From contig NZ_QGDS01000004.1 of assembly GCF_003149105.1 (NCBI RefSeq), forward strand, positions 308,707 through 372,706: a stretch of DNA of 64,000 bases. Direction: 5' to 3'. Of this stretch, positions 1 to 7,928 are shown one piece after another. The position numbers and the translations under genes were made by a program. The stretch is from Faecalicatena contorta. Its GTDB lineage: Bacteria; Bacillota; Clostridia; Lachnospirales; Lachnospiraceae. The notes under the pieces are model-generated. The model was not told the DNA's origin. It ran no database searches and worked only from the letters and a program-made list of their open reading frames with translations. How positions within the stretch are numbered: the first letter of the stretch is position 1; each line of letters opens with the position of its first letter.

Positions 1-704
1 CCATATGCATTGCACAGATATCCAAAAGCTTCATGTGCAACAATAATATCTTTCCCTTTAATATCTGCAAGCTCTTCCTTGTATTTCTCATCGAGCTGAT
101 CAAACTTGACAGAATATTTTTCATAATTCTCTGTATAGTACGCTTCATTCTCCGGGTCAGCTTCCACCAAAGCATTTTTAATGTTTTCCATTTCTGCCTT
201 TGCATTTAACGGGTTAAGCCATACATGAGGGTCATAGCCGGTATCATGGTCATCCTCATCTTCATGCTCCGCCTCGTCCTCTTCATGGGCCTCTCCTTCT
301 ATAAATTCCAGCCCCTTGGAGGCCTCTACTATGGTTATTTCCTGATTATCCAGGGACGCCAGTATGTCTTCCGCCCAGTGCTCCATACCTGCACCATTGT
401 AAACAAAAACATCGGCATCCTCTAATTGCCTGATGTCTGTAGCTGTCGGTTCCCAATCATGAGGCTCTGTTCCGGCCGGTACCATATTCGTCACTTCAAC
501 CTTATCTCCTCCGACTTTCTGAGCAAAATCATACATAGGATAAAAGCTGGCCAGAACCTTCAGTTTTTCATCTCCGGATTCGGACTGGCTCTTTTCTTCA
601 CCCGCTTCATTCTTTTCCGTTGCTTTTGATTTCTCACTTCCGCATCCCACGCTCCACGAAACCGTCATTAAAAGTATCAATAAAATATACAATGATTTTT
701 TCAT
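1..704 (-). CDS. znuA: Zinc ABC transporter substrate-binding lipoprotein (C-terminus beyond window)
   Basis: This is the periplasmic-type metal receptor of a ZnuABC/AdcABC zinc importer, anchored to the outer face of the membrane as a lipoprotein. The frame opens with ATG at 704 and stays open to the window edge, giving about 234 residues; the C-terminal part is missing. Residues 1-21 are a lipoprotein signal ending in SVGC, with Cys21 as the lipidated residue. The candidate zinc-ligand motifs EPHDWEP, DPHVWLNP and VAHEAFGYL are all visible. Between the first two lies a loop rich in His, Asp and Glu (around residues 138-153), typical of zinc rather than manganese receptors in cluster A-I. 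A small membrane protein gene lies just upstream on the same strand. The permease and ATPase genes, if linked, would lie outside the window. Confidence 0.88.
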   Translation of the reverse strand, partial: MKKSLYILLILLMTVSWSVGCGSEKSKATEKNEAGEEKSQSESGDEKLKVLASFYPMYDFAQKVGGDKVEVTNMVPAGTEPHDWEPTATDIRQLEDADVFVYNGAGMEHWAEDILASLDNQEITIVEASKGLEFIEGEAHEEDEAEHEDEDDHDTGYDPHVWLNPLNAKAEMENIKNALVEADPENEAYYTENYEKYSVKFDQLDEKYKEELADIKGKDIIVAHEAFGYLCNAY

Positions 705-808
705 CTTAATCCTCCTACTCTATCTGAAACTTAGTATCTGATAAAAATGGGCATAAAAAAACAAGGAACTGTTCTACAAAATTATAGAATTCCCCTTTAT
801 ATGCCGAT

Positions 809-1117
809 TCAATTATTAAGTCTTACCTTTTCAGATATTAGAGTTTCCCTCTGAATAAAAGAATAGATTAATGGCAGGAAATTTATGACAATGGCAATAA
901 TACCAATCATCACCATAACAGGGAGTACCGCGCCTCCAATCTGATTTATCATACTTTCCGCATGTTGAATTTCCAGGCAGACCGTACAATCTTTACCGGT
1001 ACAATGATGTTCTATATGTTCACTGATATATAAATCAGAAAGAAGAAAAGCACATAAAACTGCGCCTGCAAGAATCAAAGATATTATATTTTTTTTTAAT
1101 GTTTTTATCTCACTCAC
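809..1117 (-). CDS. Small membrane protein with Cys/His motif, upstream of zinc receptor
   Basis: I do not recognise a named family. The 102-residue protein has a hydrophobic segment at residues 11-28, an exposed stretch containing HHCTGKDCTVCLE (two His, three Cys), and a second long hydrophobic segment at about 60-88, so it probably spans the membrane twice with the Cys/His cluster outside. The start is GTG at 1117; an AAGGAGG lies about 13 bases upstream, which is rather far. It is co-directional with, and about 100 bases upstream of, the zinc-receptor gene. The metal-binding look of the motif fits an accessory role in zinc handling, but this is inference from position and residues only. 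Confidence 0.6.
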   Translation of the reverse strand: MSEIKTLKKNIISLILAGAVLCAFLLSDLYISEHIEHHCTGKDCTVCLEIQHAESMINQIGGAVLPVMVMIGIIAIVINFLPLIYSFIQRETLISEKVRLNN

Positions 1118-1251
1118 GACAGCTTTTCTGCCTCCTTTTATTCAAACTGCATATAACATTCTTACTTACTTTTTATTATATTATAACTTAGAAAAATATT
1201 TTTGTATACCCAAGCCCCAAAAATCTCAAACAATGCAAGGCTGTGCATCTT

Positions 1252-2190
1252 CTACAGAAAAGCAAATGCATCCAGGAAATAGATAAATATAAAAATTGTA
1301 AAACATGATATAATAGACGATAAAATCACAATTTCTGCTGCTAACTCGCCATCACAATTCATTTCCCGCGCCATAACATAGGATGAAACCGCTGTTGGTG
1401 TTGCAAAAACAGTTAAAATTGTCACCAATTCAATATTTCTAAATCCCAGCGCTATTGCAGTGGAAACAACTGCCAACGGAACCACCAGCAATCTAAATAA
1501 TATTGTTCCAAACAAAATTTTGCGATTATTTTTAATGCTGAAAATATCTAGACTCCCTCCAAGAACAATAATAGAAAGTGGGGTGGCAACATAGCTAACA
1601 CTTTTTATCGTTGAAACCAAAAAGGTTGGCAATGTGATTTGCAACAGATAAAATGTAACACCAATTGCAGAAGAAATAATCAATGGGTTTTTTAGAATAC
1701 TTACTACAAGCATCTTATAATTTATACGCTCCTCACCGTGCACTACTAGCGTAATAACCGCCAGAAAATTGAACAATGGCACTATAACAGCTGCTAATAT
1801 CGATACAATAGCAATATGTTGTCCAGCGCAAATCGCCGTTGCAATCGGAAAACCTAAAATAACAAAATTGCTTCGAAATACACCTTGGATAACTACACCC
1901 TGCTGTTTTGAATCCTTCACAAAAATAGGTGTACAAACCATCATAATAAAAAAGACAACCAAAACCATAGCTACACAAAAAAATATCAACTTCCACGGAA
2001 TCCATAATCCTTGGTCTGTTGTATAGATATTGCAAAACAGTAATACTGGTAAAAAAAGTTTAAAACATATTTTATTTAGTTCCTGAAAAGTTGTTTTTCC
2101 TAATATCCCATGTTTTTTTATGTAGAATCCAATGGCTGTTAAAATAGCAATTGGAAATATTGCATTGATGGAAACGAAAAGACTATCCAT
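1252..2190 (-). CDS. AEC (auxin efflux carrier) family transporter
   Basis: Predicted inner-membrane secondary transporter of the auxin efflux carrier family, which in bacteria moves organic acids such as malate or malonate. The protein is 312 residues with about ten hydrophobic segments and the family's symmetric layout; the stretch IMVLGGSLDI-like at the start of the second half (here SIIVLGGSLDI) is typical. A longer frame exists upstream to 2367, but the ATG at 2190 has a good GAGGAGG site 8 bases before it and begins with MDSLFVSINA, the natural N-terminus of this family. It lies downstream of xylB on the same strand, but a large inverted repeat at 2401-2448 separates them, so it is probably its own unit. 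Confidence 0.82.
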   Translation of the reverse strand: MDSLFVSINAIFPIAILTAIGFYIKKHGILGKTTFQELNKICFKLFLPVLLFCNIYTTDQGLWIPWKLIFFCVAMVLVVFFIMMVCTPIFVKDSKQQGVVIQGVFRSNFVILGFPIATAICAGQHIAIVSILAAVIVPLFNFLAVITLVVHGEERINYKMLVVSILKNPLIISSAIGVTFYLLQITLPTFLVSTIKSVSYVATPLSIIVLGGSLDIFSIKNNRKILFGTILFRLLVVPLAVVSTAIALGFRNIELVTILTVFATPTAVSSYVMAREMNCDGELAAEIVILSSIISCFTIFIFIYFLDAFAFL

Positions 2191-2400
2191 TATAAAATCC
2201 TCCTCTATTAGCACACCCACTTTTAATATAATATCTAACAAAGGCAGAAAAGTATAGCTATAACAAACAAATAATTCCATGATTTCAATATTCATAAGCT
2301 TTTCAGAATATTTTCCAGTATCCAAACAGTGCCGGCAGAGCAAGTGAAGTCTGCGGAATAAAGACAATTGGTAATACTGTAATTAATGAATGACAGTTTA

Positions 2401-2448
2401 ATACCGGATATTGAATGTGTACTTAAACTAACATTCAATATCCGGTAT
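2401..2448. terminator. Perfect 18-bp inverted repeat between xylB and AEC gene
   Basis: Arms 2401-2418 and 2431-2448 are exact reverse complements (ATACCGGATATTGAATGT) with a 12-base loop. It sits 30 bases after the xylB stop. No U-tract follows on either strand, so it may be a transcript-end stabiliser or an operator rather than a classic Rho-independent terminator. Confidence 0.55.
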
Positions 2449-2477
2449 CCAATTTTGTTTATTTCTTTGCTATCCCT

Positions 2478-3944
2478 CTACAGAGACTGGAACAGCTCCT
2501 TTACAGCCGGGTAAATCTTCCTGAATTTTTGATATCTTTCCTCATATCTATCCACCAGTTCTTCCTCCGGCTCTACAGTTTCCACGATTTTCACCAGTTT
2601 CTCTGCCGCTTCCTCTACAGAAGCATATGACCCGCAGCCCACCGCTGCAAGTATGGCTCCTCCGTATCCCGGGCCTTCCTCACTCTCAATGACATCCACT
2701 TTCAAATCCATAACATTTGCAATGATTTTCTTCCAAAGGGGGCTTTTCGCTCCTCCTCCGCAGATTTTCGTGCGTTCAATCTGAATCCCAAGTTTCCTTG
2801 CAACTTCCAAAGAATCTCTCAATCCAAATGCTACACCTTCCAGCACTGCCTGTGTCATTTCCTCTCTTGTGGTATCCATTGTCATACCAATAAACGTAGC
2901 GCGTGCCTTAGGGTCATTATGGGGGGAACGTTCTCCCATCAGATATGGAAGATAGAACACCTGATTCTCACCCAGTTTTACAATGCGCTCTTGTTCCGCA
3001 GCATATTCCTTTGTACGCAGAATTTCATCCATCCACCATTTATTGCAGGATGCCGCACTTAACATACATCCCATTAAATGATAATTTCCGTCTGCATGAG
3101 CAAAGGAGTGGAGTGCATTGTTATCATCCACGCCAAAGGATCTGCTGGAAATAAAGATAGTTCCTGATGTCCCAAGGGAAATATTACACATACCATCCCC
3201 TACAGTCCCAGTCCCCACCGCAGCAGCGGCATTATCGCCTGCACCTGCAACCACCTTTACCTCTTTTGTAAATCCAAAGGTTTCTGCCAGGTCCGCTTTT
3301 ACATCTCCCACAACTTCATAACTTTCATACAGTTTAGGCAGTTGTGCCTCTGTTACCCTGCAGATTTCCATCATTTCCTCTGACCAGCACTTATGCTCCA
3401 CGTCCATAAGAAGCATGCCGGATGCGTCCGAATAATCTGTGCAGAATACACCACTCAGTTTGTATGCAAGATAATCCTTGGGCAGCATAATTTTTCTAAT
3501 CTTTGCAAAGTTGTCCGGCTCATTTTCCTTCATCCAGAGAATCTTTGGAGCCGTAAATCCTGCAAAAGCAATATTGGCAGTGTAAGCAGACAGTTTTTCT
3601 TTTCCAATCACCTGATTCAGATACTCCGTCTCCTTGCCGGTGCGCCCGTCATTCCATAAGATGGCAGGGCGTATCACTTCATCATTTTCATCCAGCACCA
3701 CAAGACCATGCATCTGTCCCCCGCAGCCAATACCTGCAATCTGAGATTTATCACAGCCTGCGGTCAGCTCCTTGATTCCCTCCACCGTCTGCTCATACCA
3801 ATTCCCCGGATTCTGCTCCGACCAGCCTGGGTGAGGAAAATACAGCGGGTACTCCTTTGAAACAACATTACAAATCTTTCCACTTTCATCCATTAGCAAA
3901 AGCTTCACTGCTGATGTACCTAAATCTATCCCTATATATAACAT
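2478..3944 (-). CDS. xylB: Xylulokinase (FGGY family)
   Basis: ATP-dependent kinase that phosphorylates D-xylulose (or a close ketose) to the 5-phosphate for the pentose phosphate pathway. At 488 residues it is full length. The N-terminal phosphate-binding motif GIDLGTSAVK, the substrate loop SEQNPGNWYE and IGCGGQMHGLV, the conserved ILWNDGRT, and the C-terminal FGGY signature region (GGGAKSPLWKKIIANV) are all present. The ATG at 3944 is chosen over one four codons upstream because the latter ATG overlaps the GGAGGT ribosome site that serves 3944. It is third in a minus-strand run after DUF4867 and the isomerase gene, with a REP-like hairpin (3963-4036) in the 94-base gap before it. The isomerase neighbour hints that the physiological substrate may come from a less common pentose or deoxy sugar. 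Confidence 0.9.
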   Translation of the reverse strand: MLYIGIDLGTSAVKLLLMDESGKICNVVSKEYPLYFPHPGWSEQNPGNWYEQTVEGIKELTAGCDKSQIAGIGCGGQMHGLVVLDENDEVIRPAILWNDGRTGKETEYLNQVIGKEKLSAYTANIAFAGFTAPKILWMKENEPDNFAKIRKIMLPKDYLAYKLSGVFCTDYSDASGMLLMDVEHKCWSEEMMEICRVTEAQLPKLYESYEVVGDVKADLAETFGFTKEVKVVAGAGDNAAAAVGTGTVGDGMCNISLGTSGTIFISSRSFGVDDNNALHSFAHADGNYHLMGCMLSAASCNKWWMDEILRTKEYAAEQERIVKLGENQVFYLPYLMGERSPHNDPKARATFIGMTMDTTREEMTQAVLEGVAFGLRDSLEVARKLGIQIERTKICGGGAKSPLWKKIIANVMDLKVDVIESEEGPGYGGAILAAVGCGSYASVEEAAEKLVKIVETVEPEEELVDRYEERYQKFRKIYPAVKELFQSL

Positions 3945-3962
3945 AACTACCTCCATTAAAAT

Positions 3963-4036
3963 AAAGCGGACTCAAAGGGGGTCAGTCCCTTTTGAAAAGG
4001 GACTGTCCCCTTTGAGCTCCATTTTCAGAATATTCT
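3963..4036 (-). repeat. REP-like hairpin element, copy A
   Basis: A 74-base element matching copy B (16879-16952) at 65 of 74 positions by eye. It has a palindromic core (GTCCCTTTTGAAAAGGGAC around 3984-4002 with flanking complementary bases) and a conserved tail AGAATATTCTGAAAATGGAG on the minus strand. The tail ends 2 bases from the stop codon of the isomerase gene at 4039. The tail lies proximal to the upstream gene's stop in all three copies in the window. Confidence 0.75.
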
Positions 4037-4038
4037 GT

Positions 4039-5523
4039 CTAGTTCCATGGGTTTTCTGTGGGGTATCTTACGCCTGCCGGCTGGTGATATCCGATCTCTT
4101 CCACAGGAACTCCAATATACTTAAATACTTCAAACAATGCCCTTCCATGATTTCCGAAGGCTACCGCTCCGTGGTGCGGGTAGTTTCCTTCTATTAATAC
4201 ATGTCGGTAGAATCTTCCCATCTCCGGTATGGCAAATACACCGATGGAACCGAAGGATTTTGTGGCTACGGGAAGTACTTCTCCCTGGGCTATGTATGCA
4301 CGGAGTTTACAGTCTGCTGTGCTTTGCAGCCTGAAAAATGTGATGTCTCCTGGTATAATGTCGCCTTCCAGTGTTCCCTGTGTTACTTCTTCGGGAAGTG
4401 CCCTTGCCATAATCATCTGATATTTCATCTCACAGAAGGAGAGTTTGCTGGAAGCCGTATTTCCGCAGTGGAAGCCCATAAAGGTGTCCTTCTGTGTATA
4501 GTTAAATTCTCCTTCAATGTCTTCTTTGTACATGTCTGCCGGTACGGTATTGTTGATGTCAAGCAGTGTTACAACATCTTCGCTCACGACTGTTCCGATA
4601 AATTCGCTTAATGCGCCGTAAATGTCTACTTCACAGGATACCGGAATTCCTTCTGCCGTCAGACGGCTGTTGATATAACATGGTACGAATCCAAATTGTG
4701 TCTGGAATGCAGGCCAGCATTTCCCTGCAATTGCAACGTACTTTCTATATCCTTTGTGCTCTTCAACCCAGTCTTTCAACGTAACTTCATACTGCGCCAG
4801 TTTCTCCAGAATCTCGGGTTTTTTGTTGCCTGTTCCCAGTTCTTCTTCCATCTCTTTTACAATACCTGGAATTCTTTCGTCACCGGCATGTTTATTATAT
4901 GCTTCAAATAAATCCAGCTCTGAATTCTCTTCTATTTCTACCCCCAGGTTATAAAGCTGTTGAATCGGAGCATTACACGCAAGGAAATTCAGCGGGCGGG
5001 GGCCGAAGCTGATAATCTTCAAGCTATTCAAACCTACAACTGCCCTTGCAATTGGCTTAAACTCCTGAATCATATCTGCACATTCTTCTGCTGTTCCAAC
5101 GGGATACTCCGGGATATATGCTTTGATATTACGAAGCTTTAGATTATAGCTGGCATTCAGCATCCCGCAGTATGCATCTCCCCGGCCCTGAATCAGGTTA
5201 TGTCCTGTCTCCTCTGCCGCTGCAATAAACATCTTTGGCCCATCAAAGTGCTTTGCCAGCAATGTCTCAGCAATCTCCGGCCCAAAATTCCCAAGGTAAA
5301 CAACAAGAGCGTTGCATCCGGCATTTTTTACATCCTCCAGCGCCTGTACCATATGAAGTTCGCTTTCTACGATACAAATGGGACATTCGTAAACTTCCTC
5401 ATCACCATATTTCTCTTTATAAGCTTTCATCACTGCCTCTCTGCGTGTTACGGACAGGCTTTCCGGGAAACAATCTCTGCTGACTGCTACAACTCCAATT
5501 TTTAATTCTGGCATATTATTCAT
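4039..5523 (-). CDS. L-fucose/L-arabinose isomerase family protein
   Basis: Predicted aldose-ketose isomerase with the three-domain fold of FucI/AraA enzymes, supplying a ketose to the adjacent xylulokinase. The 494-residue length fits. Visible features are the N-terminal Rossmann-like domain (LKIGVVAVSRDCFPESL), the central domain motifs GPRPLNFLA and the acidic stretch SCEVDIYGALSEF, and the C-terminal part MGFHCGNT, and GNYPHHGAVAFG near the end where a metal- or sugar-binding His pair sits. It is preceded by DUF4867, a pairing seen repeatedly beside isomerases of this type (from memory), and followed by xylB. An AraC regulator starts the block. Exact sugar (L-fucose, D-arabinose, L-arabinose or another) cannot be told from sequence alone. 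Start ATG 5523 has GAGGA 8 bases upstream. Confidence 0.78.
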   Translation of the reverse strand: MNNMPELKIGVVAVSRDCFPESLSVTRREAVMKAYKEKYGDEEVYECPICIVESELHMVQALEDVKNAGCNALVVYLGNFGPEIAETLLAKHFDGPKMFIAAAEETGHNLIQGRGDAYCGMLNASYNLKLRNIKAYIPEYPVGTAEECADMIQEFKPIARAVVGLNSLKIISFGPRPLNFLACNAPIQQLYNLGVEIEENSELDLFEAYNKHAGDERIPGIVKEMEEELGTGNKKPEILEKLAQYEVTLKDWVEEHKGYRKYVAIAGKCWPAFQTQFGFVPCYINSRLTAEGIPVSCEVDIYGALSEFIGTVVSEDVVTLLDINNTVPADMYKEDIEGEFNYTQKDTFMGFHCGNTASSKLSFCEMKYQMIMARALPEEVTQGTLEGDIIPGDITFFRLQSTADCKLRAYIAQGEVLPVATKSFGSIGVFAIPEMGRFYRHVLIEGNYPHHGAVAFGNHGRALFEVFKYIGVPVEEIGYHQPAGVRYPTENPWN

Positions 5524-5593
5524 TGTATATTCCTCTCTTTCTTAACAAATAAACTTATTGGCTGCCTTACATTTTCTTACCTTAGATGTGTAA

Positions 5594-6211
5594 CTAATCC
5601 AGAGTAATATTCTCTCCCTGCAAACCACAGAACGCCCCCGGGATTTCAGCCTCAGGGTGTGCAATCAGCCATTTGTTTTTTGCTGTAATCAGCCGCTCCT
5701 CTCCCTGTGTGCCCGGCACAAATGTCAGCTCTGTATTTGTATCCTTCGGCAAAACCACAACGCACCGGAAACCGCCTGGCTGTGCAGTACACGGGGCGTA
5801 GTGCAGTGTGGTGGCATACATCTCCACAACTGTCCCTGCCGGAACCAGAAATGCTTCCACCAGAGAAGTGTCATATGTATAGTCTGCCTGGATATCCTGC
5901 TGTGCTCCTAACAACAGAATCAGATTCGTCACTGCAATATTAATCTCAGATGAGCGGTGATATTCCAATGCATTCAGCTTATGGTTATCCCCATTGCAAT
6001 ATCCAATCTGAATTGGCAGACCTCCGAAAGCACCGTTTTTAAGAGCTTCTGCTTCCTCCAGAACCTCCATCTCTTCCACAGACGGCACATAAAGCACCTC
6101 TTCCGGCAAAGGTGTATGTTCCATTTCCTTCAGTATTCTGCTAACAGAATATCCTTTGAGAATTTTCCCGTATTTGCCGAATGAGGAGTCTGTAACTTTC
6201 TGAATGTTCAT
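5594..6211 (-). CDS. DUF4867 family cupin-like protein
   Basis: A 205-residue protein of the uncharacterised DUF4867 family, usually found next to sugar isomerases (family knowledge from memory). It looks like a single cupin-type beta barrel: LEYHRSSEINIAV gives a possible His/Glu metal site, and later LVEAFLVPAGTVVEMYATTLHYAP gives a second conserved strand pair with a His. Such proteins may act as a mutarotase, a lyase or an isomerase accessory; none is proven. It begins 89 bases after the AraC gene and ends 71 bases before the isomerase gene, with its start ATG at 6211 preceded by AGGAGGT. The tight spacing and shared strand support one operon with the isomerase and xylulokinase. Confidence 0.75.
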   Translation of the reverse strand: MNIQKVTDSSFGKYGKILKGYSVSRILKEMEHTPLPEEVLYVPSVEEMEVLEEAEALKNGAFGGLPIQIGYCNGDNHKLNALEYHRSSEINIAVTNLILLLGAQQDIQADYTYDTSLVEAFLVPAGTVVEMYATTLHYAPCTAQPGGFRCVVVLPKDTNTELTFVPGTQGEERLITAKNKWLIAHPEAEIPGAFCGLQGENITLD

Positions 6212-6299
6212 CCTTCTACCTCCTAAGAATTTTTATTAACACGGATTCCTATGGAGTTATTTTATCAATTTATTTCAAAATCTTCGACCAAATACTTAA

Positions 6300-7133
6300 C
6301 TAAACAATGTCACTTTCTTGTCTTTTTCTAAATTCACTTGGAAGTATGCCATACTTTTTCCGAAATACTTTTGCCATAGCCTTACTGTTAGGAAATCCAT
6401 TTGCCAGGGCAATCTCACTAATTGTATATTCCGTGTTTAACAATTCCTTCAAAGCATACTCCATGCGTATATTCTGCAGGTAGGATTTATAATTAATCCC
6501 CGCATATTTCTGAAACATCCTGGAAAGATAGGTGGGAGAATATCCAAATATTCCACCCAGACGTTCTAAAGAAAGTTCTTCTGTGTAATGCTCCTTTACA
6601 TAGGAGGTAATTACAGACAGCCGGTTCAGCTTCCGGTTTTTTCGAAGCATATCCTGACTGACCTCTGTCTCCCTGTACTTTGTCACCATCTGGTATAAAA
6701 GTTCATAAAACAATCCCTGCACCCTTAAATCATATCCACATTTTTTCTCTGAGTAAGTCTCATAAATACGGGAAATCAATGACATCACTTTTTCATCCTG
6801 GGCCTGCGCGTCGTGGGTAAAACTGATAAACTGCTGGCCCGTATAATAATTCTCGAAGGTCTTTAGCGGTATTTGGATAACCACAGTCAGGTTCGGCGCA
6901 GGTGAATCTATAGAATGAATCTCATTCGAGTTCACCAATACGAACTGCCCTGGATGCAGAGGGTATTTCTGCTTATTAATATAAAAGGTAAGAGAACCCT
7001 CAAACACAGCAAATATCTCAATGGACCGGTGCCAGTGAGCATCCCGGAAGTAATTCCCCTCTCTTCCTTCAAAAATAAACACCTTAAACGGTAAATCCTC
7101 ATTTGGTACAATTAGCTCATGATTGAATTCCAT
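6300..7133 (-). CDS. AraC family transcriptional regulator
   Basis: DNA-binding regulator of 277 residues. The N-terminal 100 residues form a cupin sensor domain (HWHRSIEIFAVFEGSLTF, then HPGQFVLVNSNEIHSI). Residues 170-270 form the paired helix-turn-helix AraC/XylS domain, with LSLERLGGIFGYSPTYLSRMF as the first and ISEIALANGFPNSKAMAKVF as the second helix-turn-helix, and the usual Gly-x-x-Pro-ser-Glu-Phe-Arg end. It is the first gene of the sugar block that runs through DUF4867, isomerase and xylulokinase, and is the likely sugar-responsive activator of it. The ABC exporter genes end only 34 bases upstream on the same strand, but seem functionally separate. Start ATG 7133 follows GGAGGG by 6 bases. 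Confidence 0.88.
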   Translation of the reverse strand: MEFNHELIVPNEDLPFKVFIFEGREGNYFRDAHWHRSIEIFAVFEGSLTFYINKQKYPLHPGQFVLVNSNEIHSIDSPAPNLTVVIQIPLKTFENYYTGQQFISFTHDAQAQDEKVMSLISRIYETYSEKKCGYDLRVQGLFYELLYQMVTKYRETEVSQDMLRKNRKLNRLSVITSYVKEHYTEELSLERLGGIFGYSPTYLSRMFQKYAGINYKSYLQNIRMEYALKELLNTEYTISEIALANGFPNSKAMAKVFRKKYGILPSEFRKRQESDIV

Positions 7134-7166
7134 ATGATTCCCTCCTGCATAAATAAGATAATAAAT

Positions 7167-7925
7167 TTATATCTCGAAATTCCGCATTTGTAAAGCCACC
7201 CGATTCATTCTCTTTTGCATATCAACACCATTAAACTTACCAAACCCAAGCTCTGATTTAATCACACCGTCTTTCATAAATAGTACCCTGTCCGCTCTGG
7301 ACGCTACTTTGATATCATGGGTAACAAGTAAAATGGCTGTGCCATTTTTATTGATATCTGAAAACAGCTCCATAATCCCTTCCGATGATTTTGAGTTGAG
7401 TGCTCCGGTAGGTTCATCAGCAAACAGAATTTTAGGTTTGTTCATGAGGGCCCGGCAGATACCTGCACGCTGCAGCTGCCCGCCGGAAACCTCGGTAATG
7501 TCACGTCTCTCAAGCTCCGATATGCCGGTTTTGAGGAGCAGCTCCTTCGCTTTTTCAATATGACGGGTGGTATCCTTTCTATTTTCCCGCAAGCTGGGAA
7601 GAATAATGTTATCCAGGATGTTCAGGTTTTTCAGCATAGTGGGCTGTTGGAACACAAAACCCATTTTCGTCCGGCGTATATCCGCAAGCTTGTTTTCATT
7701 TAGACGGGACAGCTCTGTGCCGTCAAATTCTATGAAGCCGCTGCTAATGCTGTCCGTACCGCTTAGTGCAAACAGCAAAGTGGATTTCCCACAGCCGGAC
7801 GGTCCCATAACCGACACAAACTCGCCCGCAAGTATCTCTACATCAACCCCATCGAGAGCGTTGGACGTTTCCTGCCCTTTTCCATAAGTTTTTACAATAT
7901 TTTTTCCACTTAATATTTTCTTCAT
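7167..7925 (-). CDS. ABC transporter ATP-binding protein (LolD/MacB type)
   Basis: Cytoplasmic ATPase of a type VII (MacB-like) ABC system, 252 residues. Walker A is GPSGCGKST (about residue 42), the signature is VSGGQLQRAGICRALM, Walker B is KILFADEPTGALN, and the H-loop is LLVTHD. These features match the family used with FtsX-type permeases for export of lipoproteins, peptides or antibiotics, or for mechanotransmission. It starts at 7925, 3 bases after the permease stop; its AAGGAG ribosome site lies at the very end of the permease gene, so the two are translated as a pair. A decayed PadR gene heads the operon. Confidence 0.92.
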   Translation of the reverse strand: MKKILSGKNIVKTYGKGQETSNALDGVDVEILAGEFVSVMGPSGCGKSTLLFALSGTDSISSGFIEFDGTELSRLNENKLADIRRTKMGFVFQQPTMLKNLNILDNIILPSLRENRKDTTRHIEKAKELLLKTGISELERRDITEVSGGQLQRAGICRALMNKPKILFADEPTGALNSKSSEGIMELFSDINKNGTAILLVTHDIKVASRADRVLFMKDGVIKSELGFGKFNGVDMQKRMNRVALQMRNFEI

Positions 7926-7928
7926 AGC

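Noticed and set aside
2191..2367. Upstream extension of the AEC transporter frame
   Set aside because: The extra 59 residues lack a ribosome site and do not look like a transporter N-terminus; ATG 2190 has GAGGAGG and the family start.
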